NCBI GenBank assembly: GCA_020440405.1
Contig: JAGROF010000016.1
Coordinates: forward strand, 1 to 23,470
Length of the DNA: 23,470 nucleotides
DNA from: Chlamydiia bacterium
GTDB lineage: Bacteria; Chlamydiota; Chlamydiia; Chlamydiales; Simkaniaceae
Direction of reading: 5' to 3'
A model generated the notes under the pieces. That model made no database searches, was not told the origin of the DNA, and saw nothing but the letters and a program-made list of their open reading frames with translations. The stretch's first letter is position 1; each line of letters starts with the position of its first letter. This document shows, piece by piece, positions 15,473 to 23,470 of the stretch. Position numbers and translations under genes: made by a program.

Positions 15473-16382
15473 CGAGAACTTTAAGCCGTTTCTCCGACTT
15501 GATTGCTGCTTTGGTTTCAGGGTATTTCTTTAAGATGGTTGCATAGTAAATCGCAGCCGCTTTTTCTTTTTTCGTCCGCTCATAAAATTCTGCAATTTCC
15601 AAAAGATCACTTGCGAGACGTTCTTTCATTCCAAGCAGCTTCTTCTCCGCTTCAGCAATCCTAGGTTCACTCGGGAAGTGATACCGAAAATTTCTAAGAT
15701 TGATCTCAGCAAGCTCCAGTTTATTGGAATCGGGAAAATCTTTTTTGCACTCCGTCAAGTAGACTTCACTAATTCCAACATATCCCTCAGGAGCAAGAGG
15801 GTGCTTAGGAAATCGACGGATCAACGTGCGAAAGGCTTCAATGCTTTTCTTATACTCCTCCATACGTAAGAGGAGAACTCCCTTGCGATAAAGGGATTGG
15901 GCAGAAAGGTCATCACGAGGAAGGGTCGTAATAACCTCATCATAAATCTCAATAGCCTCTTCATAAGCAGGAAGCCATTTTGGCATCTTATTCCATCCAA
16001 AAAGATGGACACGCGCCCCTTCATCAAATGCACAAGCAATTTCAAACTTAAATCGAATCACTTGATCAAAGAATTTGGGGTTAAGCTCCTCTTTCAAATA
16101 ATCAGAAAAAGCGGTGTTTGCATACTCAAATTCTCCTAGCTTATAGTGAGCCACTCCTAAATAGTAGTGGGCCTCTCGAGCAAAGGGACTACTCGGAAAG
16201 TCAGCAATCAAGTCTTGGCATTTCCATGCCAATTTCTGCCAATCTTCTTTTTGATAGTAGTCAATCATTTTCGAGTAATATTGATGGACATTGATCTGAC
16301 TTCGGATGACAGGATCAAGGGGGTTAGCGCTAAGCGCTCCAAAACAAACGAGAAAGATAAGTGCTAATTTTTTCATGTTCAT
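15405..16382 (-). CDS. BamD/YfiO-like TPR periplasmic protein
   Basis: Exported protein of 325 residues with signal peptide MNMKKLALIFLVCFGALSAN. Tetratricopeptide-like helix pairs follow: AREAHYYLGVAHYKLGEFEYA near 70-90, AQSLYRKGVLLLRMEEYKKS near 160-180, APEGYVGISEVYL near 197-210, and KEKAAAIYYATILKKYP near 274-290. This layout matches BamD, the TPR component of the outer-membrane protein insertion machine, and related ComL/YbgF proteins. Unlike E. coli BamD, there is no lipobox Cys: the signal ends in ALSAN, so it would be cleaved and soluble unless anchored otherwise. The start could be 16382 or 16376. It lies 12 bases after the dnaE stop, and its end is shared with the LptE-like gene. 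It corresponds by position to CT547 as I recall. Confidence 0.75.
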   Translation of the reverse strand: MNMKKLALIFLVCFGALSANPLDPVIRSQINVHQYYSKMIDYYQKEDWQKLAWKCQDLIADFPSSPFAREAHYYLGVAHYKLGEFEYANTAFSDYLKEELNPKFFDQVIRFKFEIACAFDEGARVHLFGWNKMPKWLPAYEEAIEIYDEVITTLPRDDLSAQSLYRKGVLLLRMEEYKKSIEAFRTLIRRFPKHPLAPEGYVGISEVYLTECKKDFPDSNKLELAEINLRNFRYHFPSEPRIAEAEKKLLGMKERLASDLLEIAEFYERTKKEKAAAIYYATILKKYPETKAAIKSEKRLKVLDVPDVYSNKKTQSEAIIVDSTE

Positions 16383-16394
16383 TAGTATATCGAT

Positions 16395-19300
16395 TCACCC
16401 TTCAAAAGAAAAGTCCTGAATGAAAGAAAATGATTTTATTCTACTTTCAAGCTCAGAATTCCAGCCCACTCCCCACTTGGACTCCACCTCAACGCTCCCA
16501 ATTTTTCTCTCATCTGTTTGAAAGGCAATAAGGACAGGAGAGCTTCCAGGATATTTATGAAAAAGTTTCTTGAGTTTGATAATTTCTGACAAACGGACAT
16601 GATTTGCATCCAATGTCAAATGGAGTTTTTTCGGAGAATCGGCATCCATTTTTTTCTCTACTTGTTGTTTTTTCTTGCGTCGATGGTCTGATTTTGCAAC
16701 CTGCTGAGCCTGTTCATAAAGCGTTTGAAGCGCCCCTTTATTCTCATCTGTAATTGCTGTTAAATCTTCAAGCGCGCGACACCTGAGCTTAAGGTCTCCT
16801 TCTTCATTTTCTACCTGAAGAATGGAAAACAGAAGCTGATTTTCAATGAAAAGCCCTTGATGCTCTTCGTACATATCGGCCCATACAGGAAGCTCAAACC
16901 GCTCGACCCCATCGCTAATGACTAAAATGGCGAATTTTTTCTGTGACTTTTGAGAAACCTTGACCTTCACGCTTTCAATAATAAAAGCCACCTTTACAAC
17001 TGCCCCACTTTTCATAGCAGACAGCTCATGAAAAGGAAGACACCCTAACTCCTTGACTAAATCCTGATACTCCTCCATGGGATGCCCTGTCAGATAAAAG
17101 CCTAAGAACTCTTTCTCTTTTGCAAGGATTTCTTTTTTTTCCTGTTGCCTTGCCACCTGAGGAGGTGTCAAGAAGGGATGGTTCTCTTCGTCTTCAGCTA
17201 CTGAGAAAAAGTCCATCACCCCCTTTGCCGCTTCTTTTTGCTCGCGCGAGGTATGCTCAAACATCGGCTCGACACTCTCTAAAAGCTCTTGCCGAGACCA
17301 CTTTGTAAAGTCGAAACTCCCTGCTTCAATTAAATTCTCCACGACTTTCTTCCCAACTCGTGTTAGATCGATCCGTTTGAAAAAGTCATAGAGCGATTTG
17401 TAAGGCCCATTATCTTTTCGTTCCCGAAGGATGGCTTCGACAACTCCTTTTCCGACTCCTTTGATTCCAGACATGGCAAAACGAATTCCGGAAGGAGCTG
17501 CTGTAAATTCTGTTCCTGACTCATTCACATCTGGAGGAAGGATTTGAATCCCCATCGCTTCACACTCCCGAATATGCTTGGAAACCTTTGTGAGATCATC
17601 ACTATCACATGTCATGAGCGCTGCAAGCCACTCTTTGGGATAGTTTGCTTTAAGGTAAGCCGTCACATAACTTAAATACCCATAAGCTGCCGCATGAGAT
17701 TTATTGAAGCCATAAGAGGCAAATTTTTCAATTTTATCGAAAACCTCCATTGCCTTATCTTCATCGATTCCCTTTTCCAAAGCACCTGTACGAAACTTCT
17801 CCCGTTGCTTTGCCATTTCAACGCGATCTTTTTTTCCCATGGCTCTTCGGAGCACATCACCCTCACCTAGGGAGTAGTTTGCCAGAAGAGAAGCGATTTG
17901 CATCACCTGCTCCTGATAGACCATAATCCCATAGGTCTCTCGAATCACATCTTCCATTAAGGGATGGTCTACTTCAATCTCTTCACGCCCATGCTTACGA
18001 TTGATAAAGGAAGGAATCATCTCCATTGGACCAGGACGATAAAGCGCCCCCACAGCAATAATTTCCTCAAACTTATCGATATGAAGGTGTTTTGCAAGCT
18101 CCTGCATTCCTGTGGACTCAAGCTGGAACACCCCTTGTGTTTTCCCCTGATTTAGCAGGTTGAAGGTCGTTTGATCTTCTAAAGGAAGGTTGACCCAATC
18201 GATCGCCTCCCCCTTATGCTCCGCAATGGCATCCACCGTTTTTTGAATCGATGTTAATGTCTTGAGTCCCAAGAAATCGATCTTCAGCATCCCCACCGCT
18301 TCAACTGGCTTCATGGAATATTGCGTTGCTACGATTTCAGAGTCTTTAGCATTACATATGGGGATATGGTCGGTTAATGGATCTCCACAAATGATCAGCC
18401 CTGCTGCATGAATCCCTGTGTTACGAATCGATCCCTCAAGTCTCTTTGCATACTCTAAAACCTTCTTCCCTTCTTCATCACTTTCCTCCACTCTCCGAAG
18501 CTCGGGATCCAGCTCAAAAGCACGTTCAAGTGTCATTGTCGGATCTTCAGGGACTAATTTAGCAATTTCATTGACCTTTGCTAAAGGAACACTCAACACC
18601 CTCCCCACATCTTTAATGGCCATCTTGGCTTTCATCGTACCAAAGGTGATAATCTGAGCGACCTTTTCCTTCCCATATTTTTTCAATGTGTACTCAATCA
18701 CTTCAGAGCGTCGGTCCATGCAAATGTCCACATCAATATCAGGATAAGACATTCTCTCTGGATTAATAAAACGCTCAAAGAACAAATTAAACCTTAGCGG
18801 TTCTATATCCGTAATCCCAATCAAGTAGAGAATAATCGAGCCAGCCCCAGATCCTCGTCCAGGACCTACAGGAATTCCCTTGCCTTTTGCCCATGCGATG
18901 AAATCATACACAATGAGAAGGTAATCACACATCCCCTTAGAAATAATAATCTCAAGCTCTCCCTCAAGCCGCTTTTTGACGACATCCATAGGGTCTTGAT
19001 TGGGGTATTTCTCCTGCACTTTTTCCAAACGCTCACGAGTATATCGCTTAGGAATTCCATCTTCACACAACTTTCGCAAAAACTGCGCCGCTTCTTCGAC
19101 ACGTTTTTCCTCACTATACTCAGTGCCCTCCAGATGGGGAGGCACAAACACGGGATAATACTTTGCCTGAAAATCTAGCTCCACATTACACAATGCAGCC
19201 ACCTTTTCTGTATTCCCAATGGCTTCAGGAACATCTGCAAAAAGAACCGTCATCTCCTCAGGAGATTTGAAATAAAGCTCATGGGTAGGAACCACCTTCC

Positions 19301-20117
19301 GCTTCGGGTTTAAGCTCACTCCTTTAGCATGGCCAAACGAATCCCTCTCAATAATTTCTACAGGCTCTCCAGATTGGATATTCATTAAAATTTCATGAGC
19401 CCTCCAATCCTCTCGTGTCATATAATGGGAACCATTTGTTGCCACACAGGGAATCCCTCTTTCTTTCGAAAGAGTTATATATCGATGATTCACCGTTTCC
19501 TGGTTTTTCACCCGATCCAAATACTGCTGGTACAGCCAAGACTCTTTGTCAATGCCTTCGGAATGAATGTGCCCTTCTTGCATCTGATGGCGCTGCAATT
19601 CAAAATAAAACGACTCTCCATACACCCTCAATGCCCACTGCAATTCCTCTTGGAATTCTTCCTCCCGCTCTTGAATGACAAACTGTGCTAAACGGCTTTG
19701 AATGGGGCCTGAAAGACAGATTAACCCTTCAGCATGCTGCTCCAGGGTTTCATGATCCACACGAGGCGTATAATAGAATCCTTCCAAGTATCCAATCGAT
19801 GAAATCTTACAAAGGTTTTGATATCCCACATGGTCCTTTGCAAGAAGAATTAACGGATATCCGACAGAATGTCCCGAGATCTTTTTTTTATCTTGGCAAG
19901 AGTGAGGGGCTACCACCACCTCTGTTCCAATAATGGGTTTCACTCCCTCTTTTTGACACGCTTTGAAGAAGTCAACCACTCCAAACATATTGCAGAAGTC
20001 GGTGAGAGCCAACGCCTCCATACCAAACATCTTAGCCTGCTTGGCTAAGGCTTGAACAGAACACGTCGAATCTAAAATAGAATATTGAGAATGTACATGG
20101 AGAGGGATCCAACCCAT
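16395..20117 (-). CDS. dnaE: DNA polymerase III alpha subunit
   Basis: Catalytic subunit of the replicative polymerase, 1240 residues (E. coli 1160). In order: an N-terminal PHP domain (PLHVHSQYSILD at 5-16), the polymerase palm with PDIDVDICMDRR (Asp460 and Asp462, corresponding to D401/D403 of E. coli), and the third Asp in KIDFLGLKTLT. Then come the block ALYRPGPMEMIPSFINRKHG, the fingers segment with YGIMVYQEQVMQIA, a helix-hairpin-helix region, and an OB-fold near VVKVAFIIESVKVKV. It is class DnaE1 and has no proofreading domain of its own. The start at ATG 20117 has AAAGGA 8 bases upstream and lies 24 bases after uhpC. Co-orientation with uhpC matches the hisS-uhpC-dnaE order of Chlamydia. 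Confidence 0.98.
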   Translation of the reverse strand: MGWIPLHVHSQYSILDSTCSVQALAKQAKMFGMEALALTDFCNMFGVVDFFKACQKEGVKPIIGTEVVVAPHSCQDKKKISGHSVGYPLILLAKDHVGYQNLCKISSIGYLEGFYYTPRVDHETLEQHAEGLICLSGPIQSRLAQFVIQEREEEFQEELQWALRVYGESFYFELQRHQMQEGHIHSEGIDKESWLYQQYLDRVKNQETVNHRYITLSKERGIPCVATNGSHYMTREDWRAHEILMNIQSGEPVEIIERDSFGHAKGVSLNPKRKVVPTHELYFKSPEEMTVLFADVPEAIGNTEKVAALCNVELDFQAKYYPVFVPPHLEGTEYSEEKRVEEAAQFLRKLCEDGIPKRYTRERLEKVQEKYPNQDPMDVVKKRLEGELEIIISKGMCDYLLIVYDFIAWAKGKGIPVGPGRGSGAGSIILYLIGITDIEPLRFNLFFERFINPERMSYPDIDVDICMDRRSEVIEYTLKKYGKEKVAQIITFGTMKAKMAIKDVGRVLSVPLAKVNEIAKLVPEDPTMTLERAFELDPELRRVEESDEEGKKVLEYAKRLEGSIRNTGIHAAGLIICGDPLTDHIPICNAKDSEIVATQYSMKPVEAVGMLKIDFLGLKTLTSIQKTVDAIAEHKGEAIDWVNLPLEDQTTFNLLNQGKTQGVFQLESTGMQELAKHLHIDKFEEIIAVGALYRPGPMEMIPSFINRKHGREEIEVDHPLMEDVIRETYGIMVYQEQVMQIASLLANYSLGEGDVLRRAMGKKDRVEMAKQREKFRTGALEKGIDEDKAMEVFDKIEKFASYGFNKSHAAAYGYLSYVTAYLKANYPKEWLAALMTCDSDDLTKVSKHIRECEAMGIQILPPDVNESGTEFTAAPSGIRFAMSGIKGVGKGVVEAILRERKDNGPYKSLYDFFKRIDLTRVGKKVVENLIEAGSFDFTKWSRQELLESVEPMFEHTSREQKEAAKGVMDFFSVAEDEENHPFLTPPQVARQQEKKEILAKEKEFLGFYLTGHPMEEYQDLVKELGCLPFHELSAMKSGAVVKVAFIIESVKVKVSQKSQKKFAILVISDGVERFELPVWADMYEEHQGLFIENQLLFSILQVENEEGDLKLRCRALEDLTAITDENKGALQTLYEQAQQVAKSDHRRKKKQQVEKKMDADSPKKLHLTLDANHVRLSEIIKLKKLFHKYPGSSPVLIAFQTDERKIGSVEVESKWGVGWNSELESRIKSFSFIQDFSFEG

Positions 20118-20141
20118 GAATCTATCCTTTAAAGCAGTCTA

Positions 20142-21494
20142 TCATCCGTTTGCTGGAGCAGCAAGTTTTGGGCGTGCTCTCTTCGACCATAAAGGAAGCA
20201 GTAATAAAACCGCAACGCTGGCGCAAATCGAAAGGAGAAGGAAAAAACCTGGCCACCCAAAGTCTTGAGTGATCCGCCCCACTGGCCAACCCGCACATGC
20301 AGCCCCCGAGTAGGCAAATAGCCCTGCAAAACCCGTTGCAGTTCCCGCTGCTTCTTTATCCGCAAGCTCAGCTGCTGCCATTCCAATCAGCATTTGAGGC
20401 CCAAAGATCAAAAACCCAAAGAAAAACATCACAGTGGAAACGAGCATTAAACTCGCTGAAGGAGCAAACCATAATGCCAAGAGCGTTCCGATGATCCCTA
20501 ATGTAAAGAGAACATTGACCGGTCCCCTCTTTCCTTTAAAAATCGTATCGGAAAGGTATCCCGCAGCAAGGGAACCAAAAATCCCTCCAATTTCAAACCA
20601 AAAGACACAGGAACCCGCGAGCATCAGGGTGTAACCCTTTTCTTCCATGAGATAAAGTTGAATCCAGTCATTGATTGCCGTGCGGATAATATACACAAAG
20701 AAATAAGAAATCGCGAGAATCCAAATGAATTTATTTTTGAAAATATGTTCTACGAGAATTTGCTTCGGAGATAGGTTCTTATCCTGATCAACCTCATCTC
20801 TATCCTTGTCATCTGGATAGTCATTCCGAAATTTTTCAATGGATGGGAGGCCCACACGTCGGGGGTTATCTCTCAAGCGGTTGATTAAGAAAAGTCCGAC
20901 TATAATTGCCATTGTCCCAGGAAGATACATCGCATATCTCCACCCAAAAGCTTGGATGGAAAAGGCACATAAGAGGGGAATAATTGCCCCTCCAATATTA
21001 TGAGAAGTATTCCAAACTCCCCACCATCTCCCTCGTTCTGTTTGGGAATACCAATAGGTCAGAAGTTTTGCACAAGGAGGTGACCCCCAACCTTGAAAGA
21101 GGCCATTGAGTCCTAAAAAAACCGCAAAGAACATAATCGAGGACGAGAGGCCAAAAAAGATGTTAAGGACCCCTGTGAAAATCAGCCCCAGCCCCATGAA
21201 GTAACGCAAATTTGATTTGTCAGAAATGACACCACTTAAAAATTTACTCACTCCATAGGTAATTGCTAGAAGACTCCCCAAAAAACCTAAATCTGCCTTA
21301 TCAAACCCGAGGTCAGAAATCAGGGCAGGCATCGCAAAGGTAAAGCTTTTGCGGGTGAAGTAGAAAAGGGCATAGCCAATATACATGCTATAAAAGACTC
21401 GAATCCTCCAGTATTTATACTTCGCTTTGATTTCATCGTTATTTTCGATTTCTTCTTGCGGGATCTCAGGCTTCAGTCTTTCAAGGATACTCAC
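20142..21494 (-). CDS. uhpC: Hexose-phosphate transporter UhpC (MFS, organophosphate:Pi antiporter)
   Basis: Inner-membrane carrier of 450 residues with 12 predicted membrane helices in two halves, the GlpT/UhpT/UhpC family. In Chlamydia this protein imports host glucose-6-phosphate in exchange for phosphate. Family marks are YALFYFTRKSFTFAMPAL (41-58), LSGVISDKSNLRY (86-98, the loop 2-3 motif) and NGLFQGWGSPPCAKLLTYWY. RGRWWGVWNTSHNIGGAIIP follows, and a second-half SDTIFKGKRGP loop. A central charged loop (about 219-245) separates the halves. The start is GTG 21494 with AAGG about 10 bases upstream. No ATG offers a better alternative. No uhpA/uhpB partners are nearby, so it is a transporter rather than a sensor. 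Confidence 0.93.
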   Translation of the reverse strand: MSILERLKPEIPQEEIENNDEIKAKYKYWRIRVFYSMYIGYALFYFTRKSFTFAMPALISDLGFDKADLGFLGSLLAITYGVSKFLSGVISDKSNLRYFMGLGLIFTGVLNIFFGLSSSIMFFAVFLGLNGLFQGWGSPPCAKLLTYWYSQTERGRWWGVWNTSHNIGGAIIPLLCAFSIQAFGWRYAMYLPGTMAIIVGLFLINRLRDNPRRVGLPSIEKFRNDYPDDKDRDEVDQDKNLSPKQILVEHIFKNKFIWILAISYFFVYIIRTAINDWIQLYLMEEKGYTLMLAGSCVFWFEIGGIFGSLAAGYLSDTIFKGKRGPVNVLFTLGIIGTLLALWFAPSASLMLVSTVMFFFGFLIFGPQMLIGMAAAELADKEAAGTATGFAGLFAYSGAACAGWPVGRITQDFGWPGFFLLLSICASVAVLLLLPLWSKRARPKLAAPANG

Positions 21495-21556
21495 TATAAT
21501 TAAACCTTATTTTCTCAAGAAAATTTTCATTTTCAATCATTCTTCCTCTGAGCGAG

Positions 21557-21583
21557 GTTATAGAAATCCTCATTCTAAGTCAA
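21557..21583 (-). promoter_or_regulatory. Candidate promoter of uhpC-dnaE operon
   Basis: On the minus strand TTGACT (21583-21578) and TATAAC (21562-21557) are each 5/6 to the sigma70 consensus, but are separated by only 15 bases, shorter than the usual 16-18. The mRNA leader would be about 55-60 bases to the GTG. Between promoter and gene lies AT-rich DNA with a small dyad (TTTCT-ca-AGAAA near 21511-21522). Confidence 0.5.
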
Positions 21584-21602
21584 TGTTTTAATGGGCCATT
21601 CA

Positions 21603-21632
21603 TTGCTTTCTAAACCCACTCTCGTGTAAAAT
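21603..21632 (+). promoter_or_regulatory. Candidate promoter of the interrupted gene
   Basis: TTGCTT (21603-21608), 18-base spacer, TAAAAT (21627-21632). Transcription would begin about 20 bases before ATG 21659. The Shine-Dalgarno GAGGAG at 21646-21651, 7 bases before that ATG, is the best in this part of the window. Confidence 0.45.
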
Positions 21633-21658
21633 AATAACGTGAAATGAGGAGATAAGAT

Positions 21659-22270
21659 ATGACTTTTTTCCCCGAGCCTCTCCGTCCTTCTGAAGGGCGC
21701 CAGGATGATGAATAACGGGTTAATCCGATTGAGGCCGATAAACAAAAGAAAGAAAGCCAGGACTGGGAACTTCCTGAGGAGAAAAAACGCCCCAAAGCCT
21801 ACGCAGCTTTTATCGTTTTTCTTCAAAACCTGACCAATGCCCTGGGAAGGGGAAAAGAAGGAAACCTTGAGGAAATCTCTGAAGATGCCCTAACAGCAGA
21901 TCTCCAAGAGTTCAAAGCGATTCTCCAAATTCTCCTGGATGTTGACCAGAGCGAAAATGGGCCCTATTGTGCCCAGTTTTCCGCAGCCTGGCATCGCCTT
22001 CTTCAAGGGGTTCAGGTTTTTTCCCATACTAAACGGAAAGCTCTTGTTGATATCGAGAAACTCAAAGCTCTCTTAACAGACATCAACAACTACCCTCCCA
22101 ATGAAGATCATAAACTGGGTTTTTATCTATCGGAGTTTGCCGGGGAAACCTGGCTTCCTGTTCCTTTTCGAGAAATTTTAAAACGCCTCTTTGCAGACCA
22201 TCGCGTGAATCAATCACATAGTACGTTGATGCAGTGGATCGAGTTGATCAATGAGATCTTGCAAAGTTAA
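21659..22270 (+). pseudogene. Unknown gene interrupted by an in-frame TAA at codon 19
   Basis: A frame of 203 codons from ATG 21659 (MTFFPEPLRPSEGRQDDE) to TAA 22268-22270, open throughout except for one TAA at 21713-21715. I translated it by hand. The 184 codons after the stop read as ordinary protein: AFIVFLQNLTNALG, FKAILQILLDVDQSENG, AAWHRLLQGVQVFSH, GFYLSEFAGETWLPVPF, WIELINEILQS. The composition is mainly helical with no signal or membrane segment. No ATG, GTG or TTG occurs in frame between the stop and 22204, so a simple downstream restart is not available. The promoter and ribosome binding site are good. I do not recognise the family. It is either a recent nonsense mutation, a sequencing error, or a gene that uses readthrough. 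It lies between uhpC and hisS, and its tail carries the hisS promoter. Confidence 0.7.
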
Positions 22271-22288
22271 TTTCAAAGACGTTATACT
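22259..22288 (+). promoter_or_regulatory. Candidate hisS promoter, near-leaderless
   Basis: TTGCAA (22259-22264), 18-base spacer, TATACT (22283-22288). The -35 box overlaps the last two codons of the interrupted gene. The hisS ATG at 22295 is only 6 bases after the -10 hexamer, so the transcript would start at or very near the A of the ATG. No Shine-Dalgarno is present, which agrees with a leaderless mRNA. Confidence 0.5.
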
Positions 22289-22294
22289 TACCCC

Positions 22295-23470
22295 ATGAAA
22301 TACTCTCTGCCCAAAGGAACTTTTGATATCCTTCCCAAGGAATCTAAGTCGCAAGACAAATGGAAGGAATCGGCAAAATGGAACCATCTTGAGTCCGTCA
22401 TCCGGGCTTTAGCCCATGAATATGGCTACCAGGAAATCCGCACCCCTATCTTTGAAAAGACAGAACTCTTTATTCGCGGAGTCGGGGAAACCTCTGATAT
22501 TGTTTCTAAGGAAATGTATACATTCCAAGATAAAGGCGACCGCTCCATGAGCCTACGCCCTGAAGGAACGGCATCCGTCATGCGTGCATTTGCTCAAGGG
22601 CAACTGCAACAGCTGGGAATGCACCATAAGTTTTATTATATTGGTCCTTTCTTCCGTTATGACCGCCCTCAAGCGGGACGGTATCGGCAATTTCATCAAT
22701 TTGGAGTGGAAGCCATTGGGAATGGGGGCCCAGAACAAGACTTTGAAGCCATTGAGCTCCTCTACGAACTCTACCGTCGCTTGGGCATTAAAAATCTCCA
22801 TGTGATGGTGAATACCTTAGGAGACCCGTCTTGTCGAGAGCGTTATAAGGAAGCTTTATTAGACTACCTAAAGCCCCACTTTGAAGCCTTATCCGAAGAT
22901 AGTCAAACCCGCTTTACAAAAAACCCCCTGCGGATTTTAGATTCAAAAGATCCAAATGAACAAAATCTTTTAAAATCTGCGCCTTCCATCTTAGACTTTT
23001 TAAACCCAGATAGCCAAGCTCATTTTGAAGATTTATGCGCTCTCCTCAAATCCCAGGGGATCCCTTTTTCTGTAACACCTCACTTAGTGAGGGGACTGGA
23101 TTACTACAACCACACAGTTTTCGAAATTACCTCTGATATCTTAGGAGCACAAAATACCATTGGAGCAGGAGGGCGCTATGATGGCCTTCTCCCAGCTGTT
23201 GGAGGACCCGATCTTCCCTGTATTGGGTTTTCAACAGGTCTTGAAAGAATCTTGCAGACAATGGAAGGACAAGGCATTACTTTTCCTGAAAGAAAGGGGC
23301 CGGTAGTTGCCTTAATTCCTCTTGATGAAAAGGCTAAGAATCAGGCTATTAAATTTCTTTATGAGCTCCGGCATGCCCACATTTCAGCCGAAATGATCCT
23401 AGCAAAAAAAATTCAAAAAGGACTGCAACAAGCAGAGCAAATGAAAGCGCAGCACGTCGTCATCCTTGGA
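22295..23470 (+). CDS. hisS: Histidyl-tRNA synthetase, 3' end outside window
   Basis: Class II aminoacyl-tRNA synthetase charging tRNA-His. From ATG 22295 the frame is open for 392 residues to the window edge; full length is usually about 420-430. Motif 1 region: ALAHEYGYQEIRTPIFEKTE (38-57). Motif 2: GPFFRYDRPQAGRYRQFHQF (117-136). Histidine A motif: LVRGLDYYNHTVFE (about 264-277). Motif 3: GFSTGLERIL near 312. The anticodon-binding domain begins at about residue 330 (VALIPLDEKAKNQAIKFL) and is cut off. Its neighbour order with uhpC and dnaE is the chlamydial one. Confidence 0.96.
   Translation, partial: MKYSLPKGTFDILPKESKSQDKWKESAKWNHLESVIRALAHEYGYQEIRTPIFEKTELFIRGVGETSDIVSKEMYTFQDKGDRSMSLRPEGTASVMRAFAQGQLQQLGMHHKFYYIGPFFRYDRPQAGRYRQFHQFGVEAIGNGGPEQDFEAIELLYELYRRLGIKNLHVMVNTLGDPSCRERYKEALLDYLKPHFEALSEDSQTRFTKNPLRILDSKDPNEQNLLKSAPSILDFLNPDSQAHFEDLCALLKSQGIPFSVTPHLVRGLDYYNHTVFEITSDILGAQNTIGAGGRYDGLLPAVGGPDLPCIGFSTGLERILQTMEGQGITFPERKGPVVALIPLDEKAKNQAIKFLYELRHAHISAEMILAKKIQKGLQQAEQMKAQHVVILG

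Noticed and set aside
16395..20117. Possible frameshift or inserted domain because dnaE is about 80 residues longer than in E. coli
   Set aside because: All catalytic blocks are in one frame, and the extra length is spread over loops and the C-terminal region, within the range of the family.
21575..21826. Minus-strand 83-residue hydrophobic frame over the start of the interrupted gene
   Set aside because: It is antisense to the better-supported plus-strand gene, has no ribosome binding site I can see, and its hydrophobicity follows from antisense reading of a charged protein.
1..23470. tRNA, rRNA, riboswitch, CRISPR or IS sequences
   Set aside because: Intergenic spaces are short and none shows cloverleaf arms, repeated spacers, terminal inverted repeats or transposase fragments by eye.

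Overview
The window reads as a chromosomal segment of a Chlamydiota member, most likely an environmental (Parachlamydia/Simkania/Waddlia-type) lineage. The evidence is gene content and order. A Raetz-pathway block lnt-lpxC-fabZ-lpxA-fmt is followed later by hisS / uhpC-dnaE-(BamD-like)-(LptE-like)-rsbW and a dacF-type carboxypeptidase, which as I remember it is the order around CT530-CT534 and CT543-CT553 of Chlamydia trachomatis. A phosphate-antiport hexose-phosphate carrier (UhpC) next to dnaE, and an orphan RsbW, are also typical of the group. I had no database access, so the lineage is inference. No rRNA, tRNA, IS element, CRISPR array or long repeat was found, and no stretch over 300 bases lacks a gene.

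Region 1 (1-4953, minus strand): a tight operon with gaps of about 40 bases or less and ATGA-type overlaps. It runs from a DoxX-family membrane protein through Lnt (lipoprotein N-acylation), LpxC, FabZ and LpxA (lipid A and fatty acid synthesis) to Fmt (initiator-tRNA formylation, cut off by the window edge). Region 2 (5090-7882): a 608-residue protein of unknown family behind a strong sigma70-type promoter, with a Cys/His pair resembling papain-fold or transglutaminase-like enzymes (possible secreted effector), then a convergent alpha/beta hydrolase.

Region 3 (7882-10937, plus strand): an RsmB/NOL1-type rRNA m5C methyltransferase, a SurA-like periplasmic chaperone and the dimethyltransferase RsmA/KsgA. 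This combines ribosome maturation with outer-membrane protein folding. Region 4 (10872-12783): a membrane-anchored D,D-carboxypeptidase converging on rsmA with a 66-base overlap, and a small unknown protein on the other strand.

Region 5 (12770-21494, minus strand): uhpC, dnaE, a TPR (BamD-like) secreted protein, an LptE-like lipoprotein, rsbW and an OppA-type lipoprotein. It mixes metabolite import, replication, outer-membrane assembly and stress or sigma regulation. Region 6 (21495-23470): divergent promoters, a hidden 203-codon gene with a good ribosome binding site but an in-frame TAA at codon 19, and the start of hisS, whose promoter lies in the tail of that broken gene and may give a leaderless mRNA.

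The items most worth a second look are the broken gene (21659-22270), the 608-residue Cys/His protein (5149-6975), and the two or three genes whose -10 box lies only 6-10 bases before the start codon.
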